From Proteles cristata cristata (Eukaryota; Chordata; Mammalia; Carnivora; Hyaenidae): DNA of 64,000 nucleotides. How positions within the stretch are numbered: position 1 is the stretch's first letter; each line of letters begins with the position of its first letter. Below are positions 49,356 through 61,837 of this stretch, piece by piece. Under the pieces are notes generated by a model that saw nothing but the letters and a program-made list of their open reading frames with translations, was not told the origin of the DNA and did no database searches. The position numbers and the translations under genes are program-made. The stretch is from contig JAESUZ010005169.1 of the NCBI GenBank assembly GCA_017311185.1, positions 1,291,001 to 1,355,000 on the forward strand, given 5' to 3'.

Positions 49356-52140
49356 GTTAAATGAAAGAATGGTTGAATGGTGAATTTTGCGGTAGGAGAT
49401 GTCAAAATTCCTGACTTTTCGGAGAAATAAGACAACTGAATTTTATAAGAAATTCTCATTGCTCCTCCCCAGAAACTTTAGTCAAAGAAACTCTAAAGAG
49501 CAAAATAAAATCTATAACCACTCTGCAAAGCTGTCAGTGACCTTGAACAGGACATACAGATAAGAGATAAGAATCTGAAAATCAGTGGGACTAAACTGAG
49601 AATTGACAAAGAACTGGTAAGAAGGCCTTGGCCTTGGACCAAGAAGAACAGGCCACAGCTCTGAATTAAGGGCTGTGGAGGAAATAGAATTTACTACCTA
49701 GGTGAGCTTGTAGCATAAAGAGAAGCCGGGAGTGAAGTATTTGTTTGGGTGGGAGAGAGGAAAAAAATGGTCCGACATTGTCAGCTTTTTGCTGCTGTGC
49801 CTCTACTTCACTAGCTTAAATGCAGCATTGTTCACATTAGTCAGAGAAGTGAACCTCAAAACACTCAATGTCAAATTTTTTGAACCCTGTGGCATGAAGG
49901 GGTTATCTCTTTATTTTATTGTTGTAGTCATATGATGAGGAAAATAAGTTTTCACTGGAAAACAAATTCAGTTGTGAGTACCCACTAACTCAAAAAAAAA
50001 AAAAAAGCCACTTTGGTTTGAAATGAAATAATTCAATCACAAGCAGTTCCTATTCCTTGACAGGTCAATTTGATTTGCCCCTCAGCCTGACAGTAGGGCT
50101 GTGACTGAAGAGGACACATTTCCAGCAGAGCACCTGAAGCGCTAAAATATCCCACACTTCATAACACTGAAAGGAAATTTGACCAACCGGGAAAGATGCC
50201 CTATTGGCAACTTTACAAAGTTCTTGAGAGAAAAAGCAAACCTATATGTTTGTTCTTTGAAGACTTTATGCAAATGTGTTGATGTATATGCACATGTTGG
50301 TGGGAAAATAAATGCAAAAAGATGGAAGTTTCAAAGAATGAATATGTTGAATTGCTAAAAGCAACATATTGCAACTTATGTTCTGAGAGCTCTTTGCTCA
50401 CCATGAAATCCCCAAGCTGAATGTATTCAGAAGAAACGCAATAAGGTATGGAATAGTTCCAGGTTCAGATGTGAACACAGATACAAACACAGTAAACGCC
50501 GGAATGTGTATTTGATGCTGTTGTGCAATGTTGAGAAAATAAATTGGATGTTGTTCATGTTGCTAATGCAAAAACAGAATGAATGCTAAAATGAAGTTAT
50601 CTGCTGATTTTGGAATCTCATTTATCCCCTGCTGATTCATATCATCTGTTTTGGTTATACACATGATGCAAACATTCGTTTTGCGAAATCCCACTCCTAA
50701 GTCTTCAACAACTTTACTCCAGCTTTCGAAAATTAGCACTAGTTCAAATACCAGGAGAATAAAGTAATTGATTTCAAGCTGGTTAAAAATGAATTTTCTG
50801 GGCTTGATGCTCTGTGGAAATAAAAATTTTGAGTAATTTTTTAAAAGGGAAAGATGCTTTCTATACATAGTAGGTTTACCAAAATATTTTTGAGAGGAAA
50901 AAAAAAATCTGTTCCTCTCCTAAAGAAGCCTAAAATAAAATTGGAAGAGACAAGGACTGTATCTTTTGTATACAATTAAACGAAACTACAAAATCACACC
51001 AAATAACAATCACAACATAAAGCATTATATATTTAGGTGTCAGGTTAGTAATAATTGATTGCTATAGGAATTTAAAGAAGGGGGAGTGTCATGTATTGGG
51101 TTTTACAATGAATGTTCTTGAAGGATTTTTCTGGTCAAACACTGAATGAAAGCATAAGAAGAAAACACAACTAAGCTATATGATATATATGAGGAAAGTC
51201 ATTTCTGTTGGTGGTTTTATGTTTACTACTTAAATATAGAATTCTAGGCTTTGGAGAAATTCTAGAATACAGATTAAAGTAGGCTGCTTGAGGCTATTTA
51301 CACTCTCCTTTTGCCTACTATATCCAATTAGATAGTTGAAATCTAGCCCACTTTTTTATTCTTGAATTTTATAATAAACTGATCCTTTAATAGAATTAAA
51401 TTATTTTTTTCTTGTAAAAAATACATTCACATCACAATTAGGTGGAGAGAACTCCTGCTGCTATGATGGCTGACTTAGGTAGCCTTTAATTTTATGGTAT
51501 TTTTGAGTCTGCAGATTTAGTTATTTAACACATTTGTTATTTTTTTAATCGACTTGAATATTTCACTGAGTTTTGCAAGTAAAAAAACCTCTCTTGGAGC
51601 CAAAGAGTAGTAAACGGAGCTTAGTGTGACAAAAAGGTGTCAGAATTGATTGACAATTTGAAGAAGCCACATACAATTTTTTCAGGAAATCACATTTGAT
51701 TAGTTTGTGCCTATTGTTTATACCTCAAGACATAATATCTGTAAAGACCATCTCTGTGACAATTGAGTGTTGGTTAAGCAATCATCCATGTAATGTTTAA
51801 CATCCAGGTAATTTTCAGTCTCTGAATATATTCTCACAAATAAGCAAAACACCAAGACTTGTCACTATGGCAGACTGAACTGACACAAGAAACCTCCCTT
51901 TTCCTACTCCAAACACAAATTCTGAATATGGCAATGGGACCCCAAGTGGGTACAGGGGTCTGAATGAGATTAGAATTGTAAAATTAAACCTGACATACAT
52001 TTAAGAAGTGATATCTTTGTACTCCTAAGGGTCCTGAGAAAAAGCCTAAGGTCATGTATGGAATGAATAAAAACTGAGTTCCCTGAATCATGGTGCAGGC
52101 ACAAACGTCTGTATGCCTTTTTCATTTATTTGTGTTTTGT
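49356..52140. other. Unassigned unique sequence, candidate conserved noncoding core
   Basis: No repeat recognised. Bases 50150-50830 are AT-rich but keep several CpGs (AACGCAATAAGG, AAACGCCGGAATG, CATTCGTTTTGCGAAATCC). They have the texture of conserved noncoding DNA. A 101-codon minus frame at 50563-50868 has no identifiable domain. Confidence 0.35.
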
Positions 52141-53110
52141 TTTTGTTTTTATTCACCCATTGGACAAATAATGGTTAGGAGTCTACAGTGTGCTAGACAC
52201 TGGTAGGATAGCAGTGAAAAAAAGGGAAGAAAGCAAAACTTTGTGTCCTTGTGTAGCTTGTATTGTGGTGTGTGGAGGGGAGGGAATCATAATGTAAAGG
52301 AGTTTACGTTAGATTGTAGTAGATGAGTGGAAAAATAAACACGTAAGAGATATAAGGAATATGCTATTTCTGCAAGTTTAAATGGAGTCATTTGAGAAGT
52401 GTTTACTAAAAAAAATGTTTTCGAGTAAAGACTGGAAGGAGGCAAGTCAAGGCCTGAAAGACATATCCATGTGTATGCCCCAGCAGAAGAAACCACAATC
52501 ACAAAAGCTCTCAATCCAGAAAATAAAAGAGCAGTAAGGTGACCATTGTGGTTGTAATAGAGCAAGAAAATATAAGGAAATTATAAAGTTGAGTGTTAAT
52601 GAGTAATGAGATTCAATGGATACTTTTAAGGGAAGTAGGGGTGAAAGAGAGAAGTTTAATTCTATGGCAATCATTCAAACAAGAGATGATGATGGATTGG
52701 CCCAGACCGGTAACAACAGAGGTGATAAGAATAGCCTTGCTATTACTCTAAGGTGAAGCCACTAGTATTTGATGACAGATTGTGTATGTGTGAGATAGTT
52801 AGAAAGAAGTCAAAAGATGACACAAAAATTTTTGTTTTAATACTGGAAGGATGAAGTCATTAGCTGATATGAGGAAGATTGTGGAGAATGCCATTTTTGT
52901 CAGAAAAATCAGAACTCAGTCAAAAGATATGCTAAGGTTAAGATGGCTATTAGAAAACTAAGTAGCTGTCAAGTAGATGGTTAGATATATGAGTCTGAAT
53001 TGAAGGGAGATGTCTGGATTAAAGATGTAAGTTGGGAAATCATCAGTGTATAGATAATATTTAAAGCCACCAGACAGGATGAAATCACCAAGGAAATAGT
53101 ATAGATGGAT
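52140..53110. repeat. Ancient interspersed repeat (L2-like, tentative)
   Basis: Phrases such as GTGTGCTAGACACTGGTAGG, TCAAACAAGAGATGATGATG, TAACAACAGAGGTGATAAGA, AACTGGAAGG-type words and CAGTGTATAGATAATATTTA appear in the order of a very widespread old mammalian repeat. I associate it with L2, but the family name is from memory and unsure. ORFs within it are chance. Confidence 0.45.
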
Positions 53111-53480
53111 TCATGGTTATTAAATCATGTTCTTGAAAGACTGTATCTCCTGGCCCAGGGTTGGCTGAAAATTGGATGCCCAGGGCTGTGAGTAAGAAAA
53201 GATTCATGCATTTACAATTAGAAAACCAAACCTGCTCCAGGTGAGAGGGTAGGATCTGAATCCATACTAGTGACCTTCACATAAACTAACGTTGATAAAT
53301 TAATAAGAAATCTGGCCCACATTAGTGTAACCCATGAGTCTCTGGGGAGAGAAAATAAGCTGTGCAGCATAAAAGGCTTCCTGATGTCACACTTATGAGT
53401 CTCCAAAAAACAATATTCCTACCAAATATGACCTAGCTGTCAGAAGTCATGATATGATATCAACAAGTACTTTAAAAAAA
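53111..53480. other. Unassigned sequence
   Basis: No recognised gene or repeat. A 62-codon minus frame is present without recognisable features. Confidence 0.35.
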
Positions 53481-53874
53481 AAAGACAAAATGTACTCACC
53501 AAAAGCAACATTAAATAGAGCATGTTATGAAAATAAATGCCATATTTGAAAAAATTGAAGATGATTTTTAAAATAAAATGGTAGATGCATCAAAGTGGAT
53601 TACACATATATAAAGCAAGACAGAGTACATTAGAAGACAGATTTGAGGCTATCCACAATGTGTCAGAAAGATAAAGAGGATGAATACATGAGGAAGAAAT
53701 TAAGAGATGTAAAGAATGGAATAAAAAGGGCCAACTTGAATTTAATAGATACTAAAGGACTGAATGAGGAAACTAAAGTGATAAAAGGATAATGGCAGGC
53801 AGTTTTCCAGAATTTAAGAAAGTTATAAGTCTTCAACTTGAAGGAGAATCCTAGTGTCCTAAGAAGTATAAATA

Positions 53875-54088
53875 GGGGCGCCTGGGTGGCTTAGTCAGTT
53901 AAGCGTCCAACTTTTGCTTAGGTCATGATCTCACGGTTCCTGGGTTCGAGCCCCTCGTCGGGCTCTGTGCTGACTGCCAGCTCAGAGCCTGGGGCCTGTT
54001 TCAGTCTGTGACTCCCTCTCTCTCTGACCCTCCCCCACTCACGCTGTCTCTCTCTCTCTCCTAGAAATAAATAAAACATTAAAAAAAA
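53875..54088 (+). mobile_element. SINEC (CAN-SINE), well preserved
   Basis: Head GGGGCGCCTGGGTGGCTTAG retains the ancestral CpG, with GTTCGAGCCCCTCGTCGGGC further in. Target duplication AAGAAGTATAAATA at 53861-53874 and 54089-54102. Confidence 0.97.
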
Positions 54089-54119
54089 AAGAAGTATAAA
54101 TAAAAATAAATGCACTCTT

Positions 54120-54284
54120 GGGGTGCCTGGGTGGCTCAGTCAGTTAAACATCCAGCTTCAGCTCAGATGAGCTCAGAGCCTGGAGCCTGCTTCAGTTTCT
54201 GTGTCTCCCTCTCTCTCTGCCCATCCCCCACTCAGGCTTTGTCTCTCTGTCTCTGTCTCAAAAATGAATAAACATAAATAAATA
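54120..54284 (+). mobile_element. SINEC (CAN-SINE), internally deleted
   Basis: Head GGGGTGCCTGGGTGGCTCAG, then CAGCTTCAGCTCAG followed after four bases by GCTCAGAGCCTGG. About 60 bp between two GCTCAG words are missing, consistent with slippage between short direct repeats. Target duplications AAATAAATGCACTC (left) and AAATAAATCCACTC (right). Confidence 0.94.
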
Positions 54285-54298
54285 AATAAATCCACTCA

Positions 54299-54990
54299 GT
54301 TGCTCAGGCCTGTGGTGCTGACAGGGTGGGCAAGTGTCCCGGTCCTCATACTGCCCGGAAACTCTGTAGCCACCAACTAGATCAGAGGTGGCCTGGTAAA
54401 CAGCACAAGGAAGCCCGCTTGGGCACAGCCCTGAGGCCAAACCCTTTTGGAGGCACTTTTTACGCAGATTGAATTATCATGCTGGAAAAAAGTAGGGGTA
54501 GAAGCCAAATAGCCGAATTCTGCCATTTTTACCCAATGATGATTGTTTGAATTTTATTGAGGAAAATGATGAAGTTCTGGTTGCTGAATTTGGTCTCAAA
54601 GGTCACTGTTGGTGATGTTCCCAGGGTTTGCTTTAAGGTTGTAAAAGCAGCCAGTGTTGGGGTGCCTGGGTGGCTCAGTTGGTTGAGCATCCAACTTTGG
54701 CTCAGGTCATGATCTCACAGTTAGCGGGTTCGAGCCCCACATCAGGCTCTGTGCTAACAGCTAGCTCAGGGCCTGGAGGCTGTTTCAGATTCTTTGTCTC
54801 ACTCTCTCTCTGACCCTCCACTGCTCACACTGCCTCTCTCTCTCCCTCTCAGAAATAAATAAAACATTAAAAAAAAAAAAAAAAAGCAGCCAGTGTCTTG
54901 CTTTTGGCCTCATACGAAGGCAAGAAAGAAACCAAGATCCTAAGTTTTGATGGTGAAAATATGACAGTAATAAATTTTCATGTGCCATAA
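54299..54990 (+). pseudogene. RPS23: Processed pseudogene of ribosomal protein uS12 (RPS23), split by a SINE
   Basis: A retrotransposed copy of the RPS23 mRNA without introns: short 5' UTR, most of the 143-codon frame, 3' UTR and an AATAAA near 54970. RPS23 is the small-subunit decoding-centre protein uS12, and this copy cannot encode it. The start is GTG instead of ATG (54326). Small frame-breaking indels lie near 54430. In-frame stops replace sense codons around 54468 (TGA) and 54509 (TAG). About 55 bp of the coding region is missing near 54528. A SINEC (54659-54882) splits the C-terminal part. Recognisable stretches are GGGCACAGCCCTGAGG, CAAACCCTTTTGGAGGC, GAGGAAAATGATGAAGTTCT and GGCAAGAAAGAAACCAAGAT. 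It sits inside an old L1. An A-rich AAAAATAAAT on both sides may be its target duplication. Confidence 0.88.
54659..54882 (+). mobile_element. SINEC (CAN-SINE) inside the RPS23 pseudogene
   Basis: Complete copy with head GGGGTGCCTGGGTGGCTCAG, CAGCTAGCTCAGGGCC variant and a long A tail. The target duplication AAAGCAGCCAGTGT belongs to the RPS23 coding sequence and is present on both sides (54644-54657 and 54883-54896). The SINE therefore postdates the retrocopy. Confidence 0.97.
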
Positions 54991-55375
54991 AAATAAATCA
55001 ATATACACCTAAGCTCATAGTGGTGAAATTAGAAAAACATCGAAGATAAAATGAGTATCTTAAATATAACCAAAGAAAATTTAAGAAGAAAAACAACTGC
55101 TTAAGGCTAATAGTTGGACTGACCTTAGATCTTCTCAAAAGCAATGATATATGCAAGAAGAAAATAATATTATATAGTCAAGAAACTGAGAGAAAACATT
55201 GTCAATCCAGTATTTTATACATGGTTACACTATCATTCAGGAGTGAAAAGGAAATGAAAACATTTTCAGGAGAAGACAGAATCAGTTTTCTCATAGTTAG
55301 ACCTTCCTTGAAGATCTAATAAAGACTGAACTTGAGATTTTTGCATCTGTGTTTTCCTTTTCAGTATAAAGACTT

Positions 55376-58200
55376 TAATCTAAATCTAAGTAGGTATTGC
55401 CATATTGAGAAGAGAGAGTGGAAGAGAAAAGGAAACAAAACTATTCATATATTTATATATCTTGGATGCATTTGGCTTCAAGAAACAAATCTGAAATGGT
55501 TTAAATTTTTATAAAAACAACTAATAGAAATCAAGAGGTAAAGTAGGCTCTTGGTTAGTAAGTCAGTGGCTAAGTGATATTAACAAGGGCCCAATATATT
55601 TCTGTGACTCAGGTGCAACCTGAATTTGCAAGCTAACTTTGGAGCTATAAATTAACTGTAGCAGTTCCATAAATGATATGCAGGAATAACCAGTCACAGA
55701 GGAATAAATGGGTCTATTCTGCCCCTGCTCATTAGGGAGAAACAAACAAAAACCACATAGTGAGGATAAATTTTCCAGAAGCCCCAGGTAGACTTCCCTT
55801 ATGATCCATTGACCAAGATTAGAGCACAGTCCCATTACCAAACCTGGAGGAGGGAAAGGAGCTATAATAATTTGCACAGACCAATTCACCATAGGGGAAG
55901 ATTTGCTGTTGAGGAATTAGTCACAAGGAAGAGAGAGGGATCAGGAAGGAAGTGTAGAAATCCAAGGCCTTGTCTCTCTCCAGAGGAGGATGAACAAAGT
56001 GATATATTTATGTGTATTTAATTTAGATATAACCAGATAAATAGCTACCTCTAAAAGCTGGCAAGTAACATTAAAAACAAGAATAACATACAAAAACTTA
56101 TCAAAAGCTGAGAGTATTATAAGAAAGATAAAATAATCTATTGGGGAAGAGTTTATAATCACAAACCTTTATGTAAAGAATATAGTTGAAAGGTCCAGAA
56201 AGCAACTGATAGTGTTATCATAGATGTGTCACCTGAAAATCCATGCCCATTTTAGATTTTTCTCAAGTAAATGCAGTAATTATGCTACTAAATGCCTGTA
56301 ACCCTCTCTGTTGTGTCCCTGCTGGTTTCAGGCTTGGTACAAGAGCCAGAAGAGCCAAATATTTGTAAATGTTCAGCTTAACAGAAGAGGCTAGTCTTCC
56401 TAGTGCAAACAGTAATATTATCCACAGTATACAAAGGCAGAGGTATATCAAGAATTTTTTTTCTGCACTATGTCAGGGCAAATTCTAGGTAGGACAGTTA
56501 GAAGTCCCATGCCCAGTAGAGAAAAATAATCAAGAGCCAACTTGTTTAAAAATATTCTCCATATGTCCTTGTTCTATATAGTTACCTCACTTCTGTTAAG
56601 GACCTAGAGCTGGCATAACAGGGAGGAGGGAGGTGGTGTCTCTAGCCTGTAACTAGTAGGCAATCACACCATACAAACCAAACAGGCATACATCAAATAT
56701 ACACTCTATTTATTCTCTACTGGATGTAAATTCACTGCATTATTTTGTGTCTATATAGTTTGTATCACAACATCTCAGTATTTGGGGAAAGGGACTAACA
56801 TGAATGGCTTTCAGTGAATTGACCAAAGTTGACTGTTGTATCCATACTACTACATGCTAGATGGTTTACTGGGCTTCAGTGCTGTCAATCATTAGGGGAA
56901 ATCATTTGGGAACTAAAATGGCTTATTAGATAAGACCCTTAAATTAAGTGAGAAGGCTGAGGTTTCCAGGAAAATCGAATCAGGATAAAGACTTTCAGGA
57001 TTTGTATTTAGATATAAGAGAACTGACAGATTAGCATGTGAGATCACGAGTAAAAGATGGAGAGAAGGCCTAGTATATGAAAAGAACATGGATATTGCTG
57101 TCAAACCCACCTGAAATGGAATTCTGACTCTGTCATTTACCTATTTGACTTTCAGCAAGTTGTATTTAAGTGTTTTGAAAACATTTCATCTGTAAAATGT
57201 GGGTTTTTGAGAAGAGTAGAAAATTATTTTTAAGTATTTTTTAGATATTTATAGCTGACTCTTATTGAGTGCAGTTATTAACAAATGGATGTCACCTAAT
57301 ATTATATTCCTTTCATATTTCTAATGTAATCTATTTTTTTCACAATGACAAGCCCATAAAACAACAAGAAAACTTTAAACTGAAATAATTGTGTCTAATC
57401 TGCTTTCCTACCTTCCTAATGTTTAATTATGTTCTCTGAGTTTGTTTTGCTATATATAAAGTGTATAATTGGAATAGGTAATTCAGAATACCTCTTTAAA
57501 TTCTAAATTTATGAGGACCAGTTTTAGGCATAGGTGAAACAGAAGCTCACTCGAATGAGACCAGTGATGATCAAAGTGCTAGAAATTCTTCCATAAAGAA
57601 GTCATCTGTGCATTAACAGCCCTATCTTGGCTTCTTTTAATATTCAAACATAAGTAGAAAATTGTGCACTTTAATCTTTCATCCTAAATTGTGAAAGAGT
57701 CTGTCATCCCCTTCTCTCCTGGTAGCCTTAAGTGCACAAGAAATATCGCAGGACTGGAAGGAATTAAGGGGACACAGAAGAAGCAGATGATGTCAAAGGC
57801 CGTCTGCTGCATTATTTTGCTGAGGGCCAGCTTGAATGATAAGATATAACCCAATCAGGTCTCAGGGGAAGCAGATTTGCAAATGGGGGTTGAAAAACAA
57901 CTTGGTGTTACAGCAGCAGAAACCCACAGACTAATTTCTGGATCTCAGATTTCTGTATGCACAAGTTAAATTCATTTCCAACCTTGTTACCAAGACTTTT
58001 GCAGAAACAAATAATTGATGTGTCTGACATGTTACAGCATGGAAGCAGGAAGTCTAATTAAATAAACGTGTTCAATAGCAAGTGTATCTATTAGTCAGTG
58101 ATACAAGTGTCAGCAGGTTGATGAATGTATAAATTTTTCATAAAGTATTTAAATGCCTCGCTGACAGTCATTTGTCCCTAGATGTACATAGTTATCCAGG
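55376..58200. other. Unassigned sequence with a MIR fragment and a candidate conserved block
   Basis: A MIR-like piece lies at 57080-57210 (AACATGGATATTGCTGTCAA, ACTCTGTCATTTACCTATTT, TCATCTGTAAAATGTGGG). Bases 57700-58190 look like conserved noncoding DNA (GGCCGTCTGCTGCATTATTT, TCGCTGACAGTCATTTGTCC). No gene is recognised. A 109-codon minus frame at 55563-55892 has no domain. Confidence 0.4.
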
Positions 58201-58991
58201 CTTGGATATGAGATTAAGGCATTTCAAAAAAAAGTCTTTTGTTTTTATTGTGAAATGTAACACAGACTGAAAGAGTATAAAACATAAAGTTATAGCTTAA
58301 TAAATTATTATGAAGCAAACATAAGTAGGTCAAGAAACGCAAAGTTGTCATCACTCCAGAAGCCCCCACATGACTTTCCAAGAACAAATATTTCTGAGCT
58401 GTTCCCCCTTTCCTTAAAGTAAAGATGATTTTGATCTTCCTGGTACTGTTTCCTTGTTTTCTTTTAGAGTTCTATATTGTTGGGATCTCTAGGTTAGTTT
58501 TTCCTGGTTTATTAGAGATATCTTCATTAATTTATGTCATTATAGCTTGTTCACTTTTGCTTTATGGTATCCATTGTATGACTATACTACGACCTGTGCA
58601 TTCCATCTTCCAATGTGGACAATTGAATTGTTTGGGTTATTTCAAACTGTTAGGAATATTTTGCATATGGCTACTGGCATGCATGTACATTATGGAGGTA
58701 ATATACATAAGAACTCTATGCTCTATTTACCATTTATCATGTGTTATAAGTGTATGTTTAACGGTATTCCTAAGACTTTCCCAAAGCGTTGTAAAACTTA
58801 AATGCTCAGAAATAGCATATAAAATATACTAAAGGTTAATGATTGTCAACATTTCATATCTCAATCTTCCTGGTGGGTATTGATTTCATTTTTATGATTA
58901 CTCGTGAGTCTAAGCACCTTTTCATGTGCTTTTTCGGTTCTTTGGAAATCTTTTTGTTGTGAAGGATTGTTATCTACCCATTTAAGAAGAG

Positions 58992-59197
58992 AAAAAAAAA
59001 TTAACACTTATTTTTGAGAGAGTGAGACAAAGCATGAGTGTGGGAGGGGCAGAAAGAGGGGATATAGAATCCTAAGCAGGCTCCAGGCTCCGAGCTGCCA
59101 GCACAGAGCTTGACCCCAGGCTCAAACACACAAGACTATGAGATCATGACCTGAGCTGAAGTTGGGCCCCCAGCCGACTGAGCCACCCACAGGACCC
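58992..59197 (-). mobile_element. SINEC (CAN-SINE) inside L1
   Basis: Reverse-oriented, with head complement GACTGAGCCACCCACAGGACC. Target duplications are GTTATCTACCCA (58969-58980) and GTTACCTACCCA (59198-59209), both L1-derived. Confidence 0.95.
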
Positions 59198-60869
59198 GTT
59201 ACCTACCCATTTTTAAGATAGGATTGGTTATCTTTTTCTTATTGATTAATAGAAGTTTCTCTGTCTCTCTCCCTCTCATTTCTCTCCATCATATGTTTTT
59301 CTTATATATAATTTCAATATCATGTGGTCCCTTTTTTGGTTTTATGTGTAGCAGAATCTTCTCCTACTCTTAAGCCTTCGTTTTATTTTCTCACCACTGT
59401 TCCTTTGATGAAAAGATGTCCTTAATTATTTTTACTGTTTTTGTAACTTGTTTAGGAATTTTTTTCTGTATTCCCTTCTGGAAGCATTTTTTAAAAATCT
59501 TGGACTGTTTACATTGAATTCTACAATTCACTTGGAATTAATTTTTGCTTTATTGTAGAGATTAAATTCCATTGTTTTCCAAATAGAAAATCAATTGTCC
59601 CAACATCATTAACTACAGTTACCTTTATTTCTTTTATTTTTATTCCCTAGAGTTTCACCTTTGTCACTAATCAAGTGTCCTTGTAAGTATGGGTTTTTTT
59701 CTGGCCCATTGCTGTATTAGAATATCCTTGCATTAATCATATTCTTCTAGTTACCTATCTATACTTCCATATGACTATTAATACCAGATTTCACTTTGCA
59801 TAAAATAAAGTTTGGGATTTTGTGTGAGAGACCAGTTTATCTAAAGATCTCTTTGAGAGAATTAACATCTTTATAATATTGTATCATTTATCTTCTCCAT
59901 GACATATCTTTCAATGCATTGGATCTCTTTATTTACATCAATAATTTCTTATTTTCTGCTTAGATTTCATATATAAATATATATGAACACTAATATAATT
60001 ATATGTGTATTCGTATATACTGAGTTATAAATCTTTTTGAGAAAAAAAATTGGTTGTTACTGAATAAAAAATCGTTGGGGTTTTTGTATTGACTATATTG
60101 AACAACTTTGTTGAAATTTCTAAAATTAATTCTAATAATTTGTAGGTTCTTTTGGAGTTTTTGTCCACAATCATATTATCCATAAAAATGACAATTTCAG
60201 TTATACTTTTCCAGTATTCTTTCTATTTCTTTATCTTGAATTACTCAGCTAGATAAGATCCTCAGTATAATTTGGAATGAAAGTAGTGAAAATATGTATT
60301 CCTGTGCTATTTCTAATATTAGGAGAAAAATTTTTAATATATCACTAGCTGGCATGAAACTTGTTTTTAATTTGACACCTTTCAGCAGATAAAGGAATTA
60401 GGATAAGACATTTTATAGATGATATTGAATTTTATTAAATACATTTCAGTAACTATTATGATAATACTTTCTCCTTTAACCTGTTAAATATGGAGAATTT
60501 TGATTGAATTTTAAATATCAAACCATCCTTGCATTCATGAAACAAACATAACTTGTTCATTATTTAATTTTCTTCTTCTTTATTTTCATAGCTTGTCTAT
60601 TAATATTTTGTTTAGGATTTTTACTTCTTTGCTTATGTGGGAAATTGGCCTATAATTTTCTTTGTTCTTATGAGGCTTAGGATTTGATATGATAGGCTCA
60701 AAAAATAAGCTGTAGAGTTTTCGTTCTTTTTTCTATTTTCTCATAGATTCTGTGTAAGCTAGGCATTATTTCTTTCTCAAATATTTAGTGGAATTTGTTG
60801 ATGAGTCTCTTCAGTTCTGAAGTTTTAATTATGAAAATGTTTCTATGTATTAATTCAATTTAATTAATA

Positions 60870-60875
60870 GTTACC
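60870..60875. repeat. 6-bp target-site duplication of solo LTR, left copy
   Basis: GTTACC directly before the LTR, identical to 61838-61843. Confidence 0.9.
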
Positions 60876-61837
60876 TGTCGGAGACCGGCTCCGGCCAGGG
60901 TCCAGGGGTCCCTGAAGGATGGATGGTGTCAGGGAGGGAGGGATGAGAGAGGCCCGAGAATCTTTCTGGTCACCAGGCAGGCATCTCCCCTCTGAATGGG
61001 GCTCAACTTTATTTTATAATTATGTGTTTGGGGGAACAGCACAGAAATGGCATTTGCCTTAGACAATGATTTCTGATGACAAACTTCTGTGATATGTAAG
61101 AATTTCCCAGAATATAGATGTGTAGAAGACTCCTGCATGACCTTTATCAATAGTGATTGAGGTAGGTGATTTAGATGCTTATCCTATGGGGAAGGAAGGT
61201 ATCTTTAGCATACCAGACAATGTTTTTAGCATAAAAAGGGTGAAGTTACTTCTTTGTGAGTAGGGGTCAATAGCTTGTTTGATTAAGGCTGAAGTGTCAA
61301 GAAAACAGGTCTTTCAGGAAATACCTTTGCTCCCCTAATCACAAAAGAAGAAGTTCCTAAATAGGTTCCTTCACAGGGAGCAATTAGCATATTCAAGGCT
61401 AGAATAAGTCACTCACAAGATGCTCCTAGCAGAAACAATTGGGTGGAGGTGGATATCTGTCCTTAACTCTAAATTAGGCTCTTTGTCTCAGGGACAGACT
61501 CAATTGTAATTCTTGTGTTCTTAGCCCCCTTTATTATGTAAGTCTTGGATCTGCAAGGCCCATAGGAAGAGCCTTTTGACAATCATCCACAATGCTTTCA
61601 TCTGAAGTCTCTTGAAAAGGCAGGAATAAGCTTTTCCTTATGAGCAATCTGTATGGGGAATATCAGTCTGATCTGGAATATTGTGAGGCCTGGTCAATAC
61701 CAGCAGCCTTATTTCCAACATGAGCCAGTAGTAGCAGAAGGAAATACCAGTTTTCGTTTCTCATGGCAGGAGCTGTGCAAATGCAACCATTTCCTTTCTG
61801 TGCCTGTCATCCAGCGAGGCCAATGCGGCTCCCAGCA
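60876..61837 (-). mobile_element. Solo LTR, class II (betaretrovirus-like) ERV
   Basis: On the minus strand the element starts TGCTGGGAGCCGC and ends GGAGCCGGTCTCCGACA, 962 bp, bounded by TG...CA. A perfect 6-bp duplication GTTACC lies immediately outside both ends (60870-60875 and 61838-61843); six base pairs is the expected size for class II elements. The core ATTATAAAATAAAG (minus strand) carries TATA-like/poly(A) signals. Retained CpGs in the U5-like end suggest a moderately young insertion. It interrupts an L1 and has no internal viral sequence, so it arose by LTR-LTR recombination. The 73- and 79-codon ORFs here are not genes. Confidence 0.9.

Larger units (their letters stand above)
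53480..55375 (+). mobile_element. Old L1 (internal region), interrupted by SINEs and a retrocopy
   Basis: Flanks 53480-53870 and 54995-55370 read continuously as sense L1 internal sequence. Examples are GGCAGTTTTCCAGAATTTAA and ACACCTAAGCTCATAGTGGT, then GTCAATCCAGTATTTTATAC, TCATTCAGGAGTGAAAAGGA and AGACCTTCCTTGAAGATC. They are separated by three SINEC copies and an RPS23 retrocopy. The L1 is highly diverged and non-functional. Confidence 0.65.

Noticed and set aside
58425..58832. 135-codon plus-strand ORF with hydrophobic stretches
   Set aside because: Lies antisense in the 3' UTR of an old L1. The hydrophobic character comes from T-rich sequence.
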